DNA of 48,559 bases from Aeolococcus sp035552595 (GTDB lineage: Bacteria > Chloroflexota > Dormibacteria > Aeolococcales > Aeolococcaceae). Shown one piece after another: positions 8,098-16,466 of the stretch. The first letter of the stretch is position 1, and every line of letters starts with the position of its first letter. The notes beneath the pieces are model-generated. The model did not search any database, was not told where the DNA came from, and was given only the letters and a program-made list of their open reading frames with translations. Location: positions 1 through 48,559 of the forward strand of contig DASZKZ010000030.1 in the NCBI GenBank assembly GCA_035552595.1. Direction: 5' to 3'. The translations under genes were made by a program, and so were the position numbers.

Positions 8098-10302
8098 TCA
8101 GATGGCCTCGATGTCGTCATGGCCGTTCCTGTCGCTGCGCCGGCGGATGCGCCGGACGTGGGGGGCGTGCTGGAGGTGGTAGGGGACGTTGATGACCACA
8201 GTGCCGGGACGGAACAGGAGCTGCGCCTTGAGCCGCAGGGCGGTCTGGTTGTGGAGCAGCTGATGCCACCAGCGGGTGGCGACCAGCTCGGGGAGCACGA
8301 TCACGAGGGTATCGTCGTTGCGCTGCTTGTCGATGGCGTCGATGTAGCGGAGCAGCGGCCGGATGAAGGATCGATAGGGTGACTCGACGATCTCCAGCGG
8401 CACGTGGTTGCCCCATGCGTCCCACTGAGCCCGCAGCTTGGCGATGTGGTCCTCGTCGTCACAGATGTGGACGGCCACCACGTTGTCGCTGATCGTCCTG
8501 GCCATGGCCAGCGACTGCAGGGCCAGGCTGTTGAGGTCGGCGATGGGCACCAGGCAGACCAGCTTGAGCTGATCGGGAGAGGTGGCGATCTCCGTGGTCA
8601 GGCGGCTGCTCACCTCCGCGTAGTGACGGTGGATGGCGAAGCACGCCGCCACCAGGAGCGGCACCACGATCACGATCACCCCGGCGCCGTCGAAGAAGCG
8701 GGTGACGCCGTTGACGGCGAGCACCAGCCCGGTGATGACAGTGCCGGTGGCGTTGATGGCCAGGCCCAGCCGCCAGCCCTTCTGGCGCAGCCGCCGCCAG
8801 CGCATCACCATGCCCGCCTGCGACATGGTGAAGGCGGTGAAGACGCCCACCGCGTAGAGCGGGAGCAACCGTCCCACCTCCCCCTTGAACGCCCACACCA
8901 GCACGCCGGACAGGAGGGCGAGCGCGATGATGCCGTTGCTGTAGGAGAGGCGATCGCCCAGCCTCTTGAACTGGTGGGGTGCGTAGTCGTCGCGCGCCAT
9001 GAAGAAGAGCAGGCGCGGAAAGTCGGAGAAGGCGGTGTTGCCCGCGAGAACCAGGATGGCGGTGGTGGAGACGATCACGAAGAAGTAGAGGGGACCGTTG
9101 TGGAAGGCGTACGTGGCCACCTTGGAGATGATCGTCTGGTAGTGAGGGGAGCTCGGGACGTCCGGGACCAGGCCCAACCAGTACGTGACCAGGCTGATGC
9201 CCACGAACATGGTGCCGAGGATGACCCCGAGCGTGGTGATGGTGATGCGTGCGTTGACCCACTCGGTGGGCTTGAAGGCGGGGACGCCGTCGCTGATGGC
9301 CTCGACGCCGGTGAGCGCGGTCGCTCCCGATGCGAAGGCGCGCAGGAGCAGGAAGATGCCCAGGGTCGAGGTCACCCGCCCCGGGTTGATGACGGGGACG
9401 GTGCGGGGCACGTGGTGGGTGATGATCTGCACCCCGGCCACCGCGATCATCAGGAACATCGAGGCGATGAAGAGGTAGGTGGGGGCGGCGAAGATCGACC
9501 CCGACTCGCGGATGCCACGGAGGTTGCCGAAGAGAAGCAGGGCGATGAAGGCGAGGCAGAGCGGGACGCGGTAGGGGATCGCCGCCGGCGCCGCGCTGAT
9601 GATGTTGTCGGTCCCGGCCGCGACCGAGACCGCGACCGTCAGCGTGTAGGACGTCATCAGAGCGCATCCCGCCACCAATCCGGCCATGGGCCCCAGGTTG
9701 TCGCTGGCCACGATGTAGGAGCCGCCGCCCTTGGGATACGCCTTGATCGTCTGCCGGTAGCTGAGCACCACGATGGCCAGCAGCAGGGCGATGGCGCCGG
9801 TGATGGGCAGGATGAAGCCGTACGCCGAGGCCCCGGCCAGCACCAGGTAGAAGAGGATCTGTTCGGTGGCGTAGGCCACCGAGGAGAGCGCGTCCGAGGA
9901 GAGAACCGCGAGGGCCTTGATCTTGGTCAGCCGTTCGTGGCTCTGCTGCTGCGTCGCCAGGGGAGTGCCCAGGAGGACGTTGCGCACCCGGGCGCGCAGG
10001 CGGCCGAAGTCGTCGGTCGGGGCGGTGGCCCTGGCGGTGACCTCCAGCCACCCCGGCGCCTTGCGCTCGAAACCCTGCGACTTGGAGCGCAGCACGCGCA
10101 CATAGCGTTCGCCGGGCCGGCCGCGCTGCTCTCGCAGGTCGAGATCGGGATCGATGACGTCGTCGCCGCCCTTGGCGCGCGCCCGGGGCACCAGCGACCA
10201 CGCCCGCCCCGCCTCTCGCAGTGCTGCCGACTCGTCGTTGGAGAGATGGACGGCTGCCGAGCCGGAGGGCTCCGGCATCGGCTCCGGCGGCGGATCAGTC
10301 AC
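8098..10302 (-). CDS. kimA: KimA-family potassium uptake transporter (APC superfamily)
   Basis: 734 residues. Similar along the whole transporter part to Bacillus subtilis KimA (YdaO), a high-affinity K+ importer: the first helix region is LTKIKALAVLSSDALSSVAY, followed by YRQTIKAYPKGGGSYIVA, SGATALTGVEAISDGVPAF and NTAFSDFPRLLFFMARD. About 12 membrane segments are followed by a ~170-residue cytoplasmic domain (KLVCLVPIADLNSLALQSLA onward) like the KimA C-terminal domain. The N-terminus is about 110 residues longer than in KimA and hydrophilic; its role is unknown. A TACACT box at 10328-10333 (minus) gives a leader of only about 20 bases, so the c-di-AMP riboswitch that controls B. subtilis kimA is not present here. 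Confidence 0.85.
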   Translation of the reverse strand: MTDPPPEPMPEPSGSAAVHLSNDESAALREAGRAWSLVPRARAKGGDDVIDPDLDLREQRGRPGERYVRVLRSKSQGFERKAPGWLEVTARATAPTDDFGRLRARVRNVLLGTPLATQQQSHERLTKIKALAVLSSDALSSVAYATEQILFYLVLAGASAYGFILPITGAIALLLAIVVLSYRQTIKAYPKGGGSYIVASDNLGPMAGLVAGCALMTSYTLTVAVSVAAGTDNIISAAPAAIPYRVPLCLAFIALLLFGNLRGIRESGSIFAAPTYLFIASMFLMIAVAGVQIITHHVPRTVPVINPGRVTSTLGIFLLLRAFASGATALTGVEAISDGVPAFKPTEWVNARITITTLGVILGTMFVGISLVTYWLGLVPDVPSSPHYQTIISKVATYAFHNGPLYFFVIVSTTAILVLAGNTAFSDFPRLLFFMARDDYAPHQFKRLGDRLSYSNGIIALALLSGVLVWAFKGEVGRLLPLYAVGVFTAFTMSQAGMVMRWRRLRQKGWRLGLAINATGTVITGLVLAVNGVTRFFDGAGVIVIVVPLLVAACFAIHRHYAEVSSRLTTEIATSPDQLKLVCLVPIADLNSLALQSLAMARTISDNVVAVHICDDEDHIAKLRAQWDAWGNHVPLEIVESPYRSFIRPLLRYIDAIDKQRNDDTLVIVLPELVATRWWHQLLHNQTALRLKAQLLFRPGTVVINVPYHLQHAPHVRRIRRRSDRNGHDDIEAI

Positions 10303-10327
10303 TCTTCGTCACAAAACTCCGCCGCAG

Positions 10328-10333
10328 AGTGTA
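10328..10333 (-). promoter_or_regulatory. Candidate -10 box (TACACT) for the kimA operon
   Basis: Reading the minus strand, TACACT lies 25 bases before GTG 10302, which predicts a leader of roughly 20 bases. The 106 bases between the divergent starts at 10302 and 10409 must hold both promoters. Confidence 0.4.
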
Positions 10334-10408
10334 GTCAGCGCCTGCCGAACGCGGATCGGTGAGGGTCGGGTACGATTCGCGCGTTCCGATGGATTTCGAC
10401 GTGGCCGC

Positions 10409-11179
10409 GTGATCGATACAACCGAGGCATCGTCCCCCGCCGCCGGCGAGGAGACGGATGGTCGCAGCGCACCTGCCCGTGGCGGGGAGCACTCCCTTGC
10501 AGCCCCGATGCGACGCCGCGCGCCGGCGGGCGGACCCTCGCCCGCGCAGCTCCCCCGCATCGTTCGTCCTCAGGGACTGCCGCACGCCTCCCGTCCCATC
10601 GAGCCACCCGCGCCCGAGCATCATCACCTGCCGGCGTGGGTGCGCCGCCTCCACGGCCAAGCCCGGCCCATCCTCGCCGACCTGCTCAGCGATCTCTCGG
10701 GCGACCCGCAGGATGCGTTCCAGCGCAGTGTCGACGGGCTGATCGCCGGCATCAGCGGCGGCAAGTTCAGCCTCGCCTGGCAGTACCCGCGGTTGATCGC
10801 CGACGGCATGGAGCTCTTCGAGAGTCAGCGCCGCGAGAACGCCGAGCAGTTCCGTGCCCAGCGCGCTCTGGACCAGCGTCGCAAGAAGGCGGGCGACGCG
10901 CTCCGCGACGCCGCCGGACGGCTGGCGCCCGAGGTTCTGGCCCGCCTCAACCGCACTCTTCGCAGCGCCGCCAGCGCCGAGGAGATCGACGCGGTGGGAG
11001 CCGAGGTCCAGTCGACGCTGACCGCGGCGCGCAGCACCGAGGAGCGCCGCCGCGACCGCGAGATCGACCGCACCCGCTCACGGATCCGCAAGACGCAGCC
11101 CCGCGCAGCCACGGCGGAGCCCGCCGAGACCTGGCAGGACGTGCTCCGCCGTTTCGCGGAATCGCAGAGCGCGGAGTAG
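10409..11179 (+). CDS. Hypothetical alpha-helical / coiled-coil protein
   Basis: 256 residues from GTG 10409. Not recognised. The first ~75 residues are Ala/Pro/Arg-rich and probably disordered. Residues ~75-250 are strongly helical, with a block LSDLSGDPQDAFQRSVDGLI followed by a long charged heptad-like stretch (ENAEQFRAQRALDQRRKKAG, EERRRDREIDRTRSRIRK) suggesting a coiled coil. A TACGAT box at 10371-10376 is a plausible -10 for this gene. It is divergent from kimA and stands alone before the CBS gene. ATGs further in are possible starts if the disordered part is not translated. Confidence 0.6.
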   Translation: MIDTTEASSPAAGEETDGRSAPARGGEHSLAAPMRRRAPAGGPSPAQLPRIVRPQGLPHASRPIEPPAPEHHHLPAWVRRLHGQARPILADLLSDLSGDPQDAFQRSVDGLIAGISGGKFSLAWQYPRLIADGMELFESQRRENAEQFRAQRALDQRRKKAGDALRDAAGRLAPEVLARLNRTLRSAASAEEIDAVGAEVQSTLTAARSTEERRRDREIDRTRSRIRKTQPRAATAEPAETWQDVLRRFAESQSAE

Positions 11180-11206
11180 CCGGGTGGCTGCCGGCGAGGG
11201 CGTCGG

Positions 11207-11212
11207 TATACT
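11207..11212 (+). promoter_or_regulatory. Candidate -10 box (TATACT) for the CBS / GltD-like operon
   Basis: TATACT lies 33 bases before TTG 11246 in the 66-base gap after the helical protein gene. The leader would carry a Shine-Dalgarno-like GAGGAG at 11236-11241, so this transcript is predicted to be leadered. Confidence 0.45.
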
Positions 11213-11245
11213 CGCAGCCGGTTCGCAGCCAGTGCGAGGAGCGCG

Positions 11246-11737
11246 TTGACCACCACCCCTGTCGCCGCGTCGCTCGATCCAGATCGTCTCGCGCCCGACG
11301 CCGGCAACCCCGTGGTGGCGGCGGTGATGCGCGACGAGGTGGTCTTCTGCCTCCCCAGCACGCCGGTCGACGCCATCGCCAAGCTCATGGCCGACAACGA
11401 GCTCAGCGAGATCCCGGTGCTGCTCGACCGCCGCCCGGTGGGCTATGTGCGCCAGGAGGACATCCTCGATCGGCTGGTGGCGGGGGACGTGGTCATCGCC
11501 GGCAGCGACGTGGCCATGCGCCCACCCACGACGGTCGTGCAGGCCCGCGACATCCTCCGCACGCCACCGCTGCTGGTCGACGAGAAGCAGCAGGTGGGCG
11601 AGGTCGCCGCGGTGATGGCTCAGCAGGGGCGTCAGGTGGCGCTGGTGATGCACGAGGATGAGACGCCGGTCGGCATGCTGACCGCCCGCGAGCTCGCCGA
11701 CCACCTTCTCGCCCACCCGGAGATGACCGGTGCCTGA
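11246..11737 (+). CDS. CBS-domain-pair protein
   Basis: 163 residues, tandem CBS motifs and little else: NPVVAAVMRDEVVFCLPSTP then SEIPVLLDRRPVGYVRQEDI (first), and TVVQARDILRTPPLLVDEKQ then RQVALVMHEDETPVGMLTAREL (second). CBS pairs usually bind adenine nucleotides and switch a partner protein. The start is TTG 11246, preceded by GAGGAG. Its last 8 bases overlap the start of the next gene, which itself begins with a CBS-like region, so this small protein is a likely regulatory partner of that flavoprotein. No effector can be deduced. Confidence 0.8.
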   Translation: MTTTPVAASLDPDRLAPDAGNPVVAAVMRDEVVFCLPSTPVDAIAKLMADNELSEIPVLLDRRPVGYVRQEDILDRLVAGDVVIAGSDVAMRPPTTVVQARDILRTPPLLVDEKQQVGEVAAVMAQQGRQVALVMHEDETPVGMLTARELADHLLAHPEMTGA

Positions 11738-13958
11738 GCTGGATCGTCTCGCCATCACCCTGGGCGCCGAGTGCGATCCCGACGACAGCCTGCTCGACAT
11801 CCTTGCCTCCCTGCGCGCGCAGCACCCCGTCCCGCTGCTGGTGACCCGCAACGACGCCGTCGAGGGCACCGTCGGCCTCGAGGTGATCGTGCCCGCCTAC
11901 GGCCGCGACCTCGACGCCATCCGGGTCGCCGAGGTGATGCGGGCGGCGCCGCCCCTGGACGTCGGCGAAGCCGCGGAACGCGGGGTCGCGGCGATGCGCG
12001 CCGCCGGCGCCGCCGCCGTGATCGTGACCGAGGCCCAGGGTGGCCTGTTCTCGCGCCACCGCGAGGAGCTGCCCGTGGGCATGGTCACGGACGCCATCGT
12101 TCTGGCCACCATCGGCAAGAACGTGACCGACAAGGCGCCCATGAAGATCCTGGCGGGGCACCGCGACCTCGGCTTCAACGTGCCGGTGTCACCGTGCCAG
12201 CGCAACTGCCCCATCAAGCAGGACATCGCCACCTATGTCGACTACGTGAGCCAGGGCCGCTACGTCGACTCGTGGGCTGTGATCCACGAGACCAATCCCT
12301 TCCCGAGCATGCTGGGACGGCTCTGCAACCATCCCTGCGAGACCGACTGCAAGCGAGGCTGGGATCCCGGCGAGGAGCCGGTGACGATCCGCTCGATCAA
12401 GCGCTTCAGCACCGACTTCGCCTTCCAGCAGAACCTGTGGATCGACTACAGGATCGCGCCGTCGAACGGCCGGCGGGTGGCCGTGGTGGGGGCCGGGCCC
12501 GCCGGGCTGACCTGCGCTCTCGACCTCCGCGTGCAGGGCTACCACGTGGTCCTCTACGAGCGCGAGTCCAAGGTCGGCGGCCTGCTCAGCACCTCCATCC
12601 CGCCGTTCCGTTTCGACCACACCCAGCTGCAGTGGGAGCTCGAGATGATCCTGGCCACGGGGATCGAGGTCCGCACCGACAGCAACGTCGGCACCGGCGA
12701 GGACGACGTCAAGGTCGACGACCTCCTCGCCGAGTACGACGCGGTGTTCATCTCCATCGGCATGATGAAGGGGCGGATCCTGCCCATCCCCGGCCACGAT
12801 CTCCCCCAGGTCACCGACGCCATGACCTTCCTGCGGCAGATCTCCTACGACCGCATCCCTCCCCACTTCCCGGTCGGCGGTGAGGTGGTGGTGGTTGGCG
12901 GCGGGGCGATCGCCACCGACGCCTGCCAGAGCTCCATCAAGCTCGGCGCCAAGCGGGTGTGGATGGTCGCCATCGAGCCCGAGGACAGGCTCCCGGCGTT
13001 CGGCAACGAGCTCCACGAGGCCAAGGAGATCGGGCTCAAGATCCAGTGCGGGGTGATCGTCAAGGAGATCCACGCCGACGATCGCGGCAACGTCTCGGCG
13101 GTGAGCTTCGCGCCGCTGCAGCCCATGGAGTTCGATCCTCTCAGCGGCAAGCTGATCTTCTCGTCGGTGAAGGAGGTGGAGAACGCCGAGCGCTGGACGG
13201 CGGCCGCCGACCTGGTCATCTTCGCGTCGGGGCAGATCATGGAGACGCCCGGGGAGTCGGTACCCCTCACCCAGCGCGGCCTGGTCGCCGCCGACCGCGG
13301 CGGCCACACCGGCGTCGACAGGCTGTTCTGCGGCGGTGATTGCGTGCAGGGCCCGTCCTTCATCGTCGACGCCGTGGCCTGGGGACACCGGGTGGCGCGC
13401 TCCATCCGCGAGCACCTCGGCGACGAGCTGCCCGCCGCCGAGCGCATCTACCAGACCATCGTCGAGCGCACCGACGACCACCGCCAGTCGGAGGTGTACG
13501 CGCGCACCGACCCGGCCATCCTCGAGGCCTCGAAGCGCTACGACATGAGCGAGTGCGAGCTGCCCTGGAGCGATCGCGAGGCCATCGTGCAGTCGATTCG
13601 CTGCTTCCAGTGCGATTCGGTGCATCACTACGACACCGCCGTCTGCGTGCTCTGCGGCGCCTGTGACGACGTCTGCCCCGAGAAGGCCATCGACGTGGTC
13701 GTCTTCGGTGAGGATCGCGAGCGCTCCTCGGGCGGCGAGACCATGGTCTGCCAGACCTCGGGCGGCGATCCCCTCGCCGGGGGCTACGAGGGCGAGATCT
13801 TCATCAACTACGACCGCTGCACCAACTGCCGCATCTGCGAGGACCACTGCCCGGTGAACTGCATCACCTTCGAGCGGGTGCGCTTCGTCGATGACACCAT
13901 GCGCGTGGTGGAGAAGCCGCGCATCAGCGTCGAGCTGCCTCTGGTCGCGGTGCGCTGA
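11730..13958 (+). CDS. CBS-like / GltD-type FAD-NAD(P) oxidoreductase / 2x[4Fe-4S] ferredoxin fusion
   Basis: 742 residues in four parts. Residues ~1-130 look like another CBS pair (HPVPLLVTRNDAVEGTVGL, ELPVGMVTDAIVLATIG). Residues ~150-230 are the GltD/DPYD-type iron-sulfur region, with C156, C160, C199, C203 and C207. Residues ~248-600 are the flavin oxidoreductase, with FAD motif GAGPAG (254-259), a second dinucleotide motif VVVVGGGAIATDA and the FAD-closing FCGGDCVQGPSFIVDAVAWG. The C-terminus has two classical [4Fe-4S] motifs, CVLCGACDDVCP and CTNCRICEDHCPVNC. Such enzymes move electrons between NAD(P)H and ferredoxin or a partner oxidoreductase. GTG 11730 has GGAG 7 bases upstream and overlaps the CBS gene. 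The joined CBS sensor is unusual. No glutamate synthase large subunit is adjacent, so glutamate synthesis is not implied. Confidence 0.85.
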   Translation: MPELDRLAITLGAECDPDDSLLDILASLRAQHPVPLLVTRNDAVEGTVGLEVIVPAYGRDLDAIRVAEVMRAAPPLDVGEAAERGVAAMRAAGAAAVIVTEAQGGLFSRHREELPVGMVTDAIVLATIGKNVTDKAPMKILAGHRDLGFNVPVSPCQRNCPIKQDIATYVDYVSQGRYVDSWAVIHETNPFPSMLGRLCNHPCETDCKRGWDPGEEPVTIRSIKRFSTDFAFQQNLWIDYRIAPSNGRRVAVVGAGPAGLTCALDLRVQGYHVVLYERESKVGGLLSTSIPPFRFDHTQLQWELEMILATGIEVRTDSNVGTGEDDVKVDDLLAEYDAVFISIGMMKGRILPIPGHDLPQVTDAMTFLRQISYDRIPPHFPVGGEVVVVGGGAIATDACQSSIKLGAKRVWMVAIEPEDRLPAFGNELHEAKEIGLKIQCGVIVKEIHADDRGNVSAVSFAPLQPMEFDPLSGKLIFSSVKEVENAERWTAAADLVIFASGQIMETPGESVPLTQRGLVAADRGGHTGVDRLFCGGDCVQGPSFIVDAVAWGHRVARSIREHLGDELPAAERIYQTIVERTDDHRQSEVYARTDPAILEASKRYDMSECELPWSDREAIVQSIRCFQCDSVHHYDTAVCVLCGACDDVCPEKAIDVVVFGEDRERSSGGETMVCQTSGGDPLAGGYEGEIFINYDRCTNCRICEDHCPVNCITFERVRFVDDTMRVVEKPRISVELPLVAVR

Positions 13959-13999
13959 GCTCCCCCGAGGCGGTCGCCGCCCCCAGCGATGCGGCGCTG

Positions 14000-14437
14000 A
14001 TGACCCGGGCGCTCGGCCTGGCCCGGCGTGCGGGGTGGCGCGGCGAGGTGCCGGTGGGGTCGGTGGCGGTGCTCGGCGGCACCGTGATCGCGGCCGCGTC
14101 CAACCGCATGGAGCGAGCCGGCGACGGCGCCGCGCACGCGGAGATGCTGGTGCTGCGCCGGGCGGCGGCGGTGGTCGGCAACTGGCGCCTCCACGGCGTG
14201 ACCGTGGTGGTCACCCTGGAGCCCTGCCCGATGTGTGCCGGGGCCATGGTGCAGGCGCGCATCGACCGCTGCGTGTACGGCGCGCGCGATCCCAAGAAGG
14301 GCGCCGACGGGAGCGCCTACGACGTGCTGCGCAACCCCGTCAACAACCATCGCATCGCGGTGGTCGAGGGCGTGCTCGGCGAGGCGTGCGGCCAGATCCT
14401 CACCGACTTCTTCCGCGCCAAGCGGGCGCCGCGGTAG
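14000..14437 (+). CDS. tadA: tRNA-specific adenosine deaminase
   Basis: 145 residues. Deaminates A34 of tRNA-Arg(ACG) to inosine. The zinc site is His46-Ala-Glu48 and PCPMCAGA (Cys76, Cys79), with the proton-shuttling Glu48; DPKKGADGSAYD is the conserved substrate loop of bacterial TadA rather than of cytidine or guanine deaminases. I chose ATG 14000; the frame is open back to the end of the previous gene, but only CTG-type codons could start there. The 5'-3' exonuclease gene begins 2 bases after its stop, so both are probably co-translated. Confidence 0.92.
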   Translation: MTRALGLARRAGWRGEVPVGSVAVLGGTVIAAASNRMERAGDGAAHAEMLVLRRAAAVVGNWRLHGVTVVVTLEPCPMCAGAMVQARIDRCVYGARDPKKGADGSAYDVLRNPVNNHRIAVVEGVLGEACGQILTDFFRAKRAPR

Positions 14438-14439
14438 CC

Positions 14440-15309
14440 GTGGCCTGCGACTGGCTGCTCGTCGACGGCTCCAGCCTCATCTTCCGCGCCTTCCACGGGG
14501 TTCCCCGCACGGTCCGCTCCCCCGACGGGCGCCCGGTCAACGCCGTGCGCGGATTCCTGGACACGCTGGCCAGGCTGGTGTCCACCCGGCAGCCGCGCCA
14601 TCTCGCCGTGGCCAGCGACGAGGATTGGCGCCCGGCGTGGCGGGTGGAGCTCATCCCCGCCTACAAGGCCCACCGCACCGCCGAGCCGGTGCCCCCCGAT
14701 CTCGAGCCGCAGATGCCGATCATCCACGACGTCCTCGCCGCCCTGGGCATCGATTTCATCGGCGTGCCCGAGTACGAGGCCGAGGACGTGATCGCCACCT
14801 GGACCGCGACCACGCCCGGCAGCGTCGAGATCGTCAGTGGCGACCGCGACCTGTTCGCGCTCATCGAGGACCCCCGGGTGTGCGTCCTCTACCCCGAGAA
14901 GGCCGGGCTTGCGGTGGTCACCGAGGCCGAGGTGACCCGCCGCTATGGAGTCCCGGGACGCAGCTACGCGGACTTCGCGATCCTGCGCGGCGATCCCTCC
15001 GACGGGCTGCCCGGGCTCAAGGGCGTGGGCGCGGTGGCCGCGGTCGACCTGGTGCGCAGGCACGGAGGCGTGGCCGGCGTGCTCCGCGACGGCCGGCTCA
15101 CCGACCAGCAGCGCGACTACCTGACCCGGGCGATGCGGGTGGTCCCACCGGTCCAGGACCTGGCGGTCGAGCTGCCCGCAGGGAGGCGCGAGGGCTACCC
15201 GGTGGATGGCGAGCGCCTGGCGGCTCTGGCCGGGACGCACGGCCTGGGGTCGTCGGTGGATCGCCTGGTGCAGGCGCTGACGGTGACCCTGCTGACCCCG
15301 CCCAGGTAG
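14440..15309 (+). CDS. Stand-alone 5'-3' exonuclease (Pol I N-terminal-like flap nuclease)
   Basis: 289 residues with the PIN-like resolvase fold and H3TH domain found at the N-terminus of DNA polymerase I, but no polymerase. Metal-binding acidic motifs are LLVDGSSLIFRAFHG (start), YEAEDVIATW and VSGDRDLFALI; the helix-3-turn-helix is GLPGLKGVGAVAAVDLV. Family members remove RNA primers and 5' flaps. GTG 14440 follows the tadA stop by 2 bases. Similar stand-alone genes are known in high-GC bacteria; whether this replaces or adds to Pol I cannot be judged from this window. Confidence 0.88.
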   Translation: MACDWLLVDGSSLIFRAFHGVPRTVRSPDGRPVNAVRGFLDTLARLVSTRQPRHLAVASDEDWRPAWRVELIPAYKAHRTAEPVPPDLEPQMPIIHDVLAALGIDFIGVPEYEAEDVIATWTATTPGSVEIVSGDRDLFALIEDPRVCVLYPEKAGLAVVTEAEVTRRYGVPGRSYADFAILRGDPSDGLPGLKGVGAVAAVDLVRRHGGVAGVLRDGRLTDQQRDYLTRAMRVVPPVQDLAVELPAGRREGYPVDGERLAALAGTHGLGSSVDRLVQALTVTLLTPPR

Positions 15310-15412
15310 GCATCGTCGAAGCTGTCGAACTGCACCATCGGCTGATCGCGCTGTCGCTTGCCATGTGCGGAGTCTGGCGGGCGCGCCCAGGGTCTTGCGA
15401 CACTGATCAGCG

Positions 15413-15955
15413 ATGAGCGCGCAGGCACATCGGGACGTCGTGGCGGTCGAGGCGATGCGCGCCGACGACTGGCCGGCGGTGCGCGCCATCTACCAGGAGG
15501 GCATCGCCACCGGCAACGCCACCTTCGAAACCGAGGTCCCCAGCTGGGAGGAGTGGGACACCGCGCACGTGGCCGATCACCGGCTGGTGGCGCGACGCGG
15601 CGACGAGATCGTGGGCTGGGCGGCGGTGGTGCCGGCGTCGGAGCGGTGCGTGTACGCCGGGGTCGCCGAGCACAGCGTGTACGTGGCCGCTGCGGCGCGT
15701 GGCCAGGGCGTCGGCCGCCGGCTCTTGGAGGCGCTGGTGGCCAGCACCGAGCAGGCCGGCATCTGGACCTTGCAGAGCGGCATCTTTCCGGAGAACGCCA
15801 TCAGCCTGCGGCTGCACGAGGCGTGTGGCTTCAGGGTGGTGGGAATCCGCGAAAGGCTGGGACAGCATCACGGACGGTGGCGCGATGTGGTGCTGATGGA
15901 GAGGAGGAGCCGTGCCACGGACGCGACTCCCGAGCGGGAGATTCACCCTTCCTGA
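15413..15955 (+). CDS. GNAT N-acetyltransferase, phosphinothricin/methionine-sulfoximine acetyltransferase-like
   Basis: 180 residues. The N-terminal pattern IYQEGIATGNATFETEVPSW is typical of the Pat/MnaT branch of GNAT enzymes, which acetylate amino groups of phosphinothricin-like or methionine-derivative substrates. The acetyl-CoA pyrophosphate loop is ARGQGVGRRLLEAL, and ENAISLRLHEACGFRVVG is the conserved C-terminal motif. Starts at ATG 15413. The gene is monocistronic or shares the strand with greA 21 bases downstream, which seems to have its own promoter. The true substrate is unknown. Confidence 0.85.
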   Translation: MSAQAHRDVVAVEAMRADDWPAVRAIYQEGIATGNATFETEVPSWEEWDTAHVADHRLVARRGDEIVGWAAVVPASERCVYAGVAEHSVYVAAAARGQGVGRRLLEALVASTEQAGIWTLQSGIFPENAISLRLHEACGFRVVGIRERLGQHHGRWRDVVLMERRSRATDATPEREIHPS

Positions 15956-15963
15956 CCTCCTGC

Positions 15964-15969
15964 TACCCT
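15964..15969 (+). promoter_or_regulatory. Candidate -10 box (TACCCT) for a leaderless greA transcript
   Basis: TACCCT ends exactly 7 bases before GTG 15977, and the intervening bases contain no ribosome site, so the start codon would be the first transcribed codon. Confidence 0.5.
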
Positions 15970-15976
15970 TGAACCG

Positions 15977-16441
15977 GTGGTCACCGACAAAACCGTTCAC
16001 CTCACCGAGGAGGGTCGCGCCCGCCTCGAGGAGGAGCTGCGCGACCTGGTCGACAACCGCCGGCCGGTGATCGTCAAGCGTGTCGCCACGGCGCGTGCCG
16101 AGGGTGACCTGAGCGAGAACTTCGCGTACCACGACGCGCGCCAGGAGCTGGGCCTGCTCGACGGCCGGGTGCAGACCATCGAGGCGATGCTCCGCCACGC
16201 GCAGATCATGGAGGTCACCGTGGGTGACGTGGTCGGGCTGGGCTCGAGCGTGACCGTGCGCGACGAGTTCGGAGAGTCGAAGTACACCATCGTGGGACCG
16301 GTGGAGGCCGATGTCCCCGGCGGCAGGATCTCCATGGTGTCGCCGCTGGGCGCCGCCCTGATGGGACGGACGGTGGGGGACGAGGTGCAGTTCAGCTCGC
16401 CTGGTGGCACGCGCACCGCGGTCATCACAGCCGTCAGCTGA
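15977..16441 (+). CDS. greA: Transcription elongation factor GreA
   Basis: 154 residues, the usual GreA length. Rescues backtracked RNA polymerase by stimulating cleavage of the nascent transcript. The N-terminal coiled coil holds the conserved tip segment ARAEGDLSENFAYHDAR, with the acidic D-x-x-E pair that reaches the polymerase active site; the C-terminal FKBP-like domain contains MVSPLGAALMGRTVGDEV. Starts at GTG 15977 with no Shine-Dalgarno and a TACCCT box 7 bases upstream. Confidence 0.95.
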   Translation: MVTDKTVHLTEEGRARLEEELRDLVDNRRPVIVKRVATARAEGDLSENFAYHDARQELGLLDGRVQTIEAMLRHAQIMEVTVGDVVGLGSSVTVRDEFGESKYTIVGPVEADVPGGRISMVSPLGAALMGRTVGDEVQFSSPGGTRTAVITAVS

Positions 16442-16466
16442 CCCGGCTCCAGCCATCCCGTTGGGC

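Noticed and set aside
8404..10362. A 652-codon plus-strand open frame opposite the KimA-type gene
   Set aside because: It is the antisense of a well-recognised transporter; the translation is Asp/Gly/His/Arg-rich low complexity without any domain, a usual artefact at ~70% GC.
10303..10408. A ydaO-type c-di-AMP riboswitch before the kimA gene
   Set aside because: Only 106 bases separate the divergent starts and the likely -10 lies 25 bases before the kimA start codon, too little room for the roughly 150-base riboswitch.
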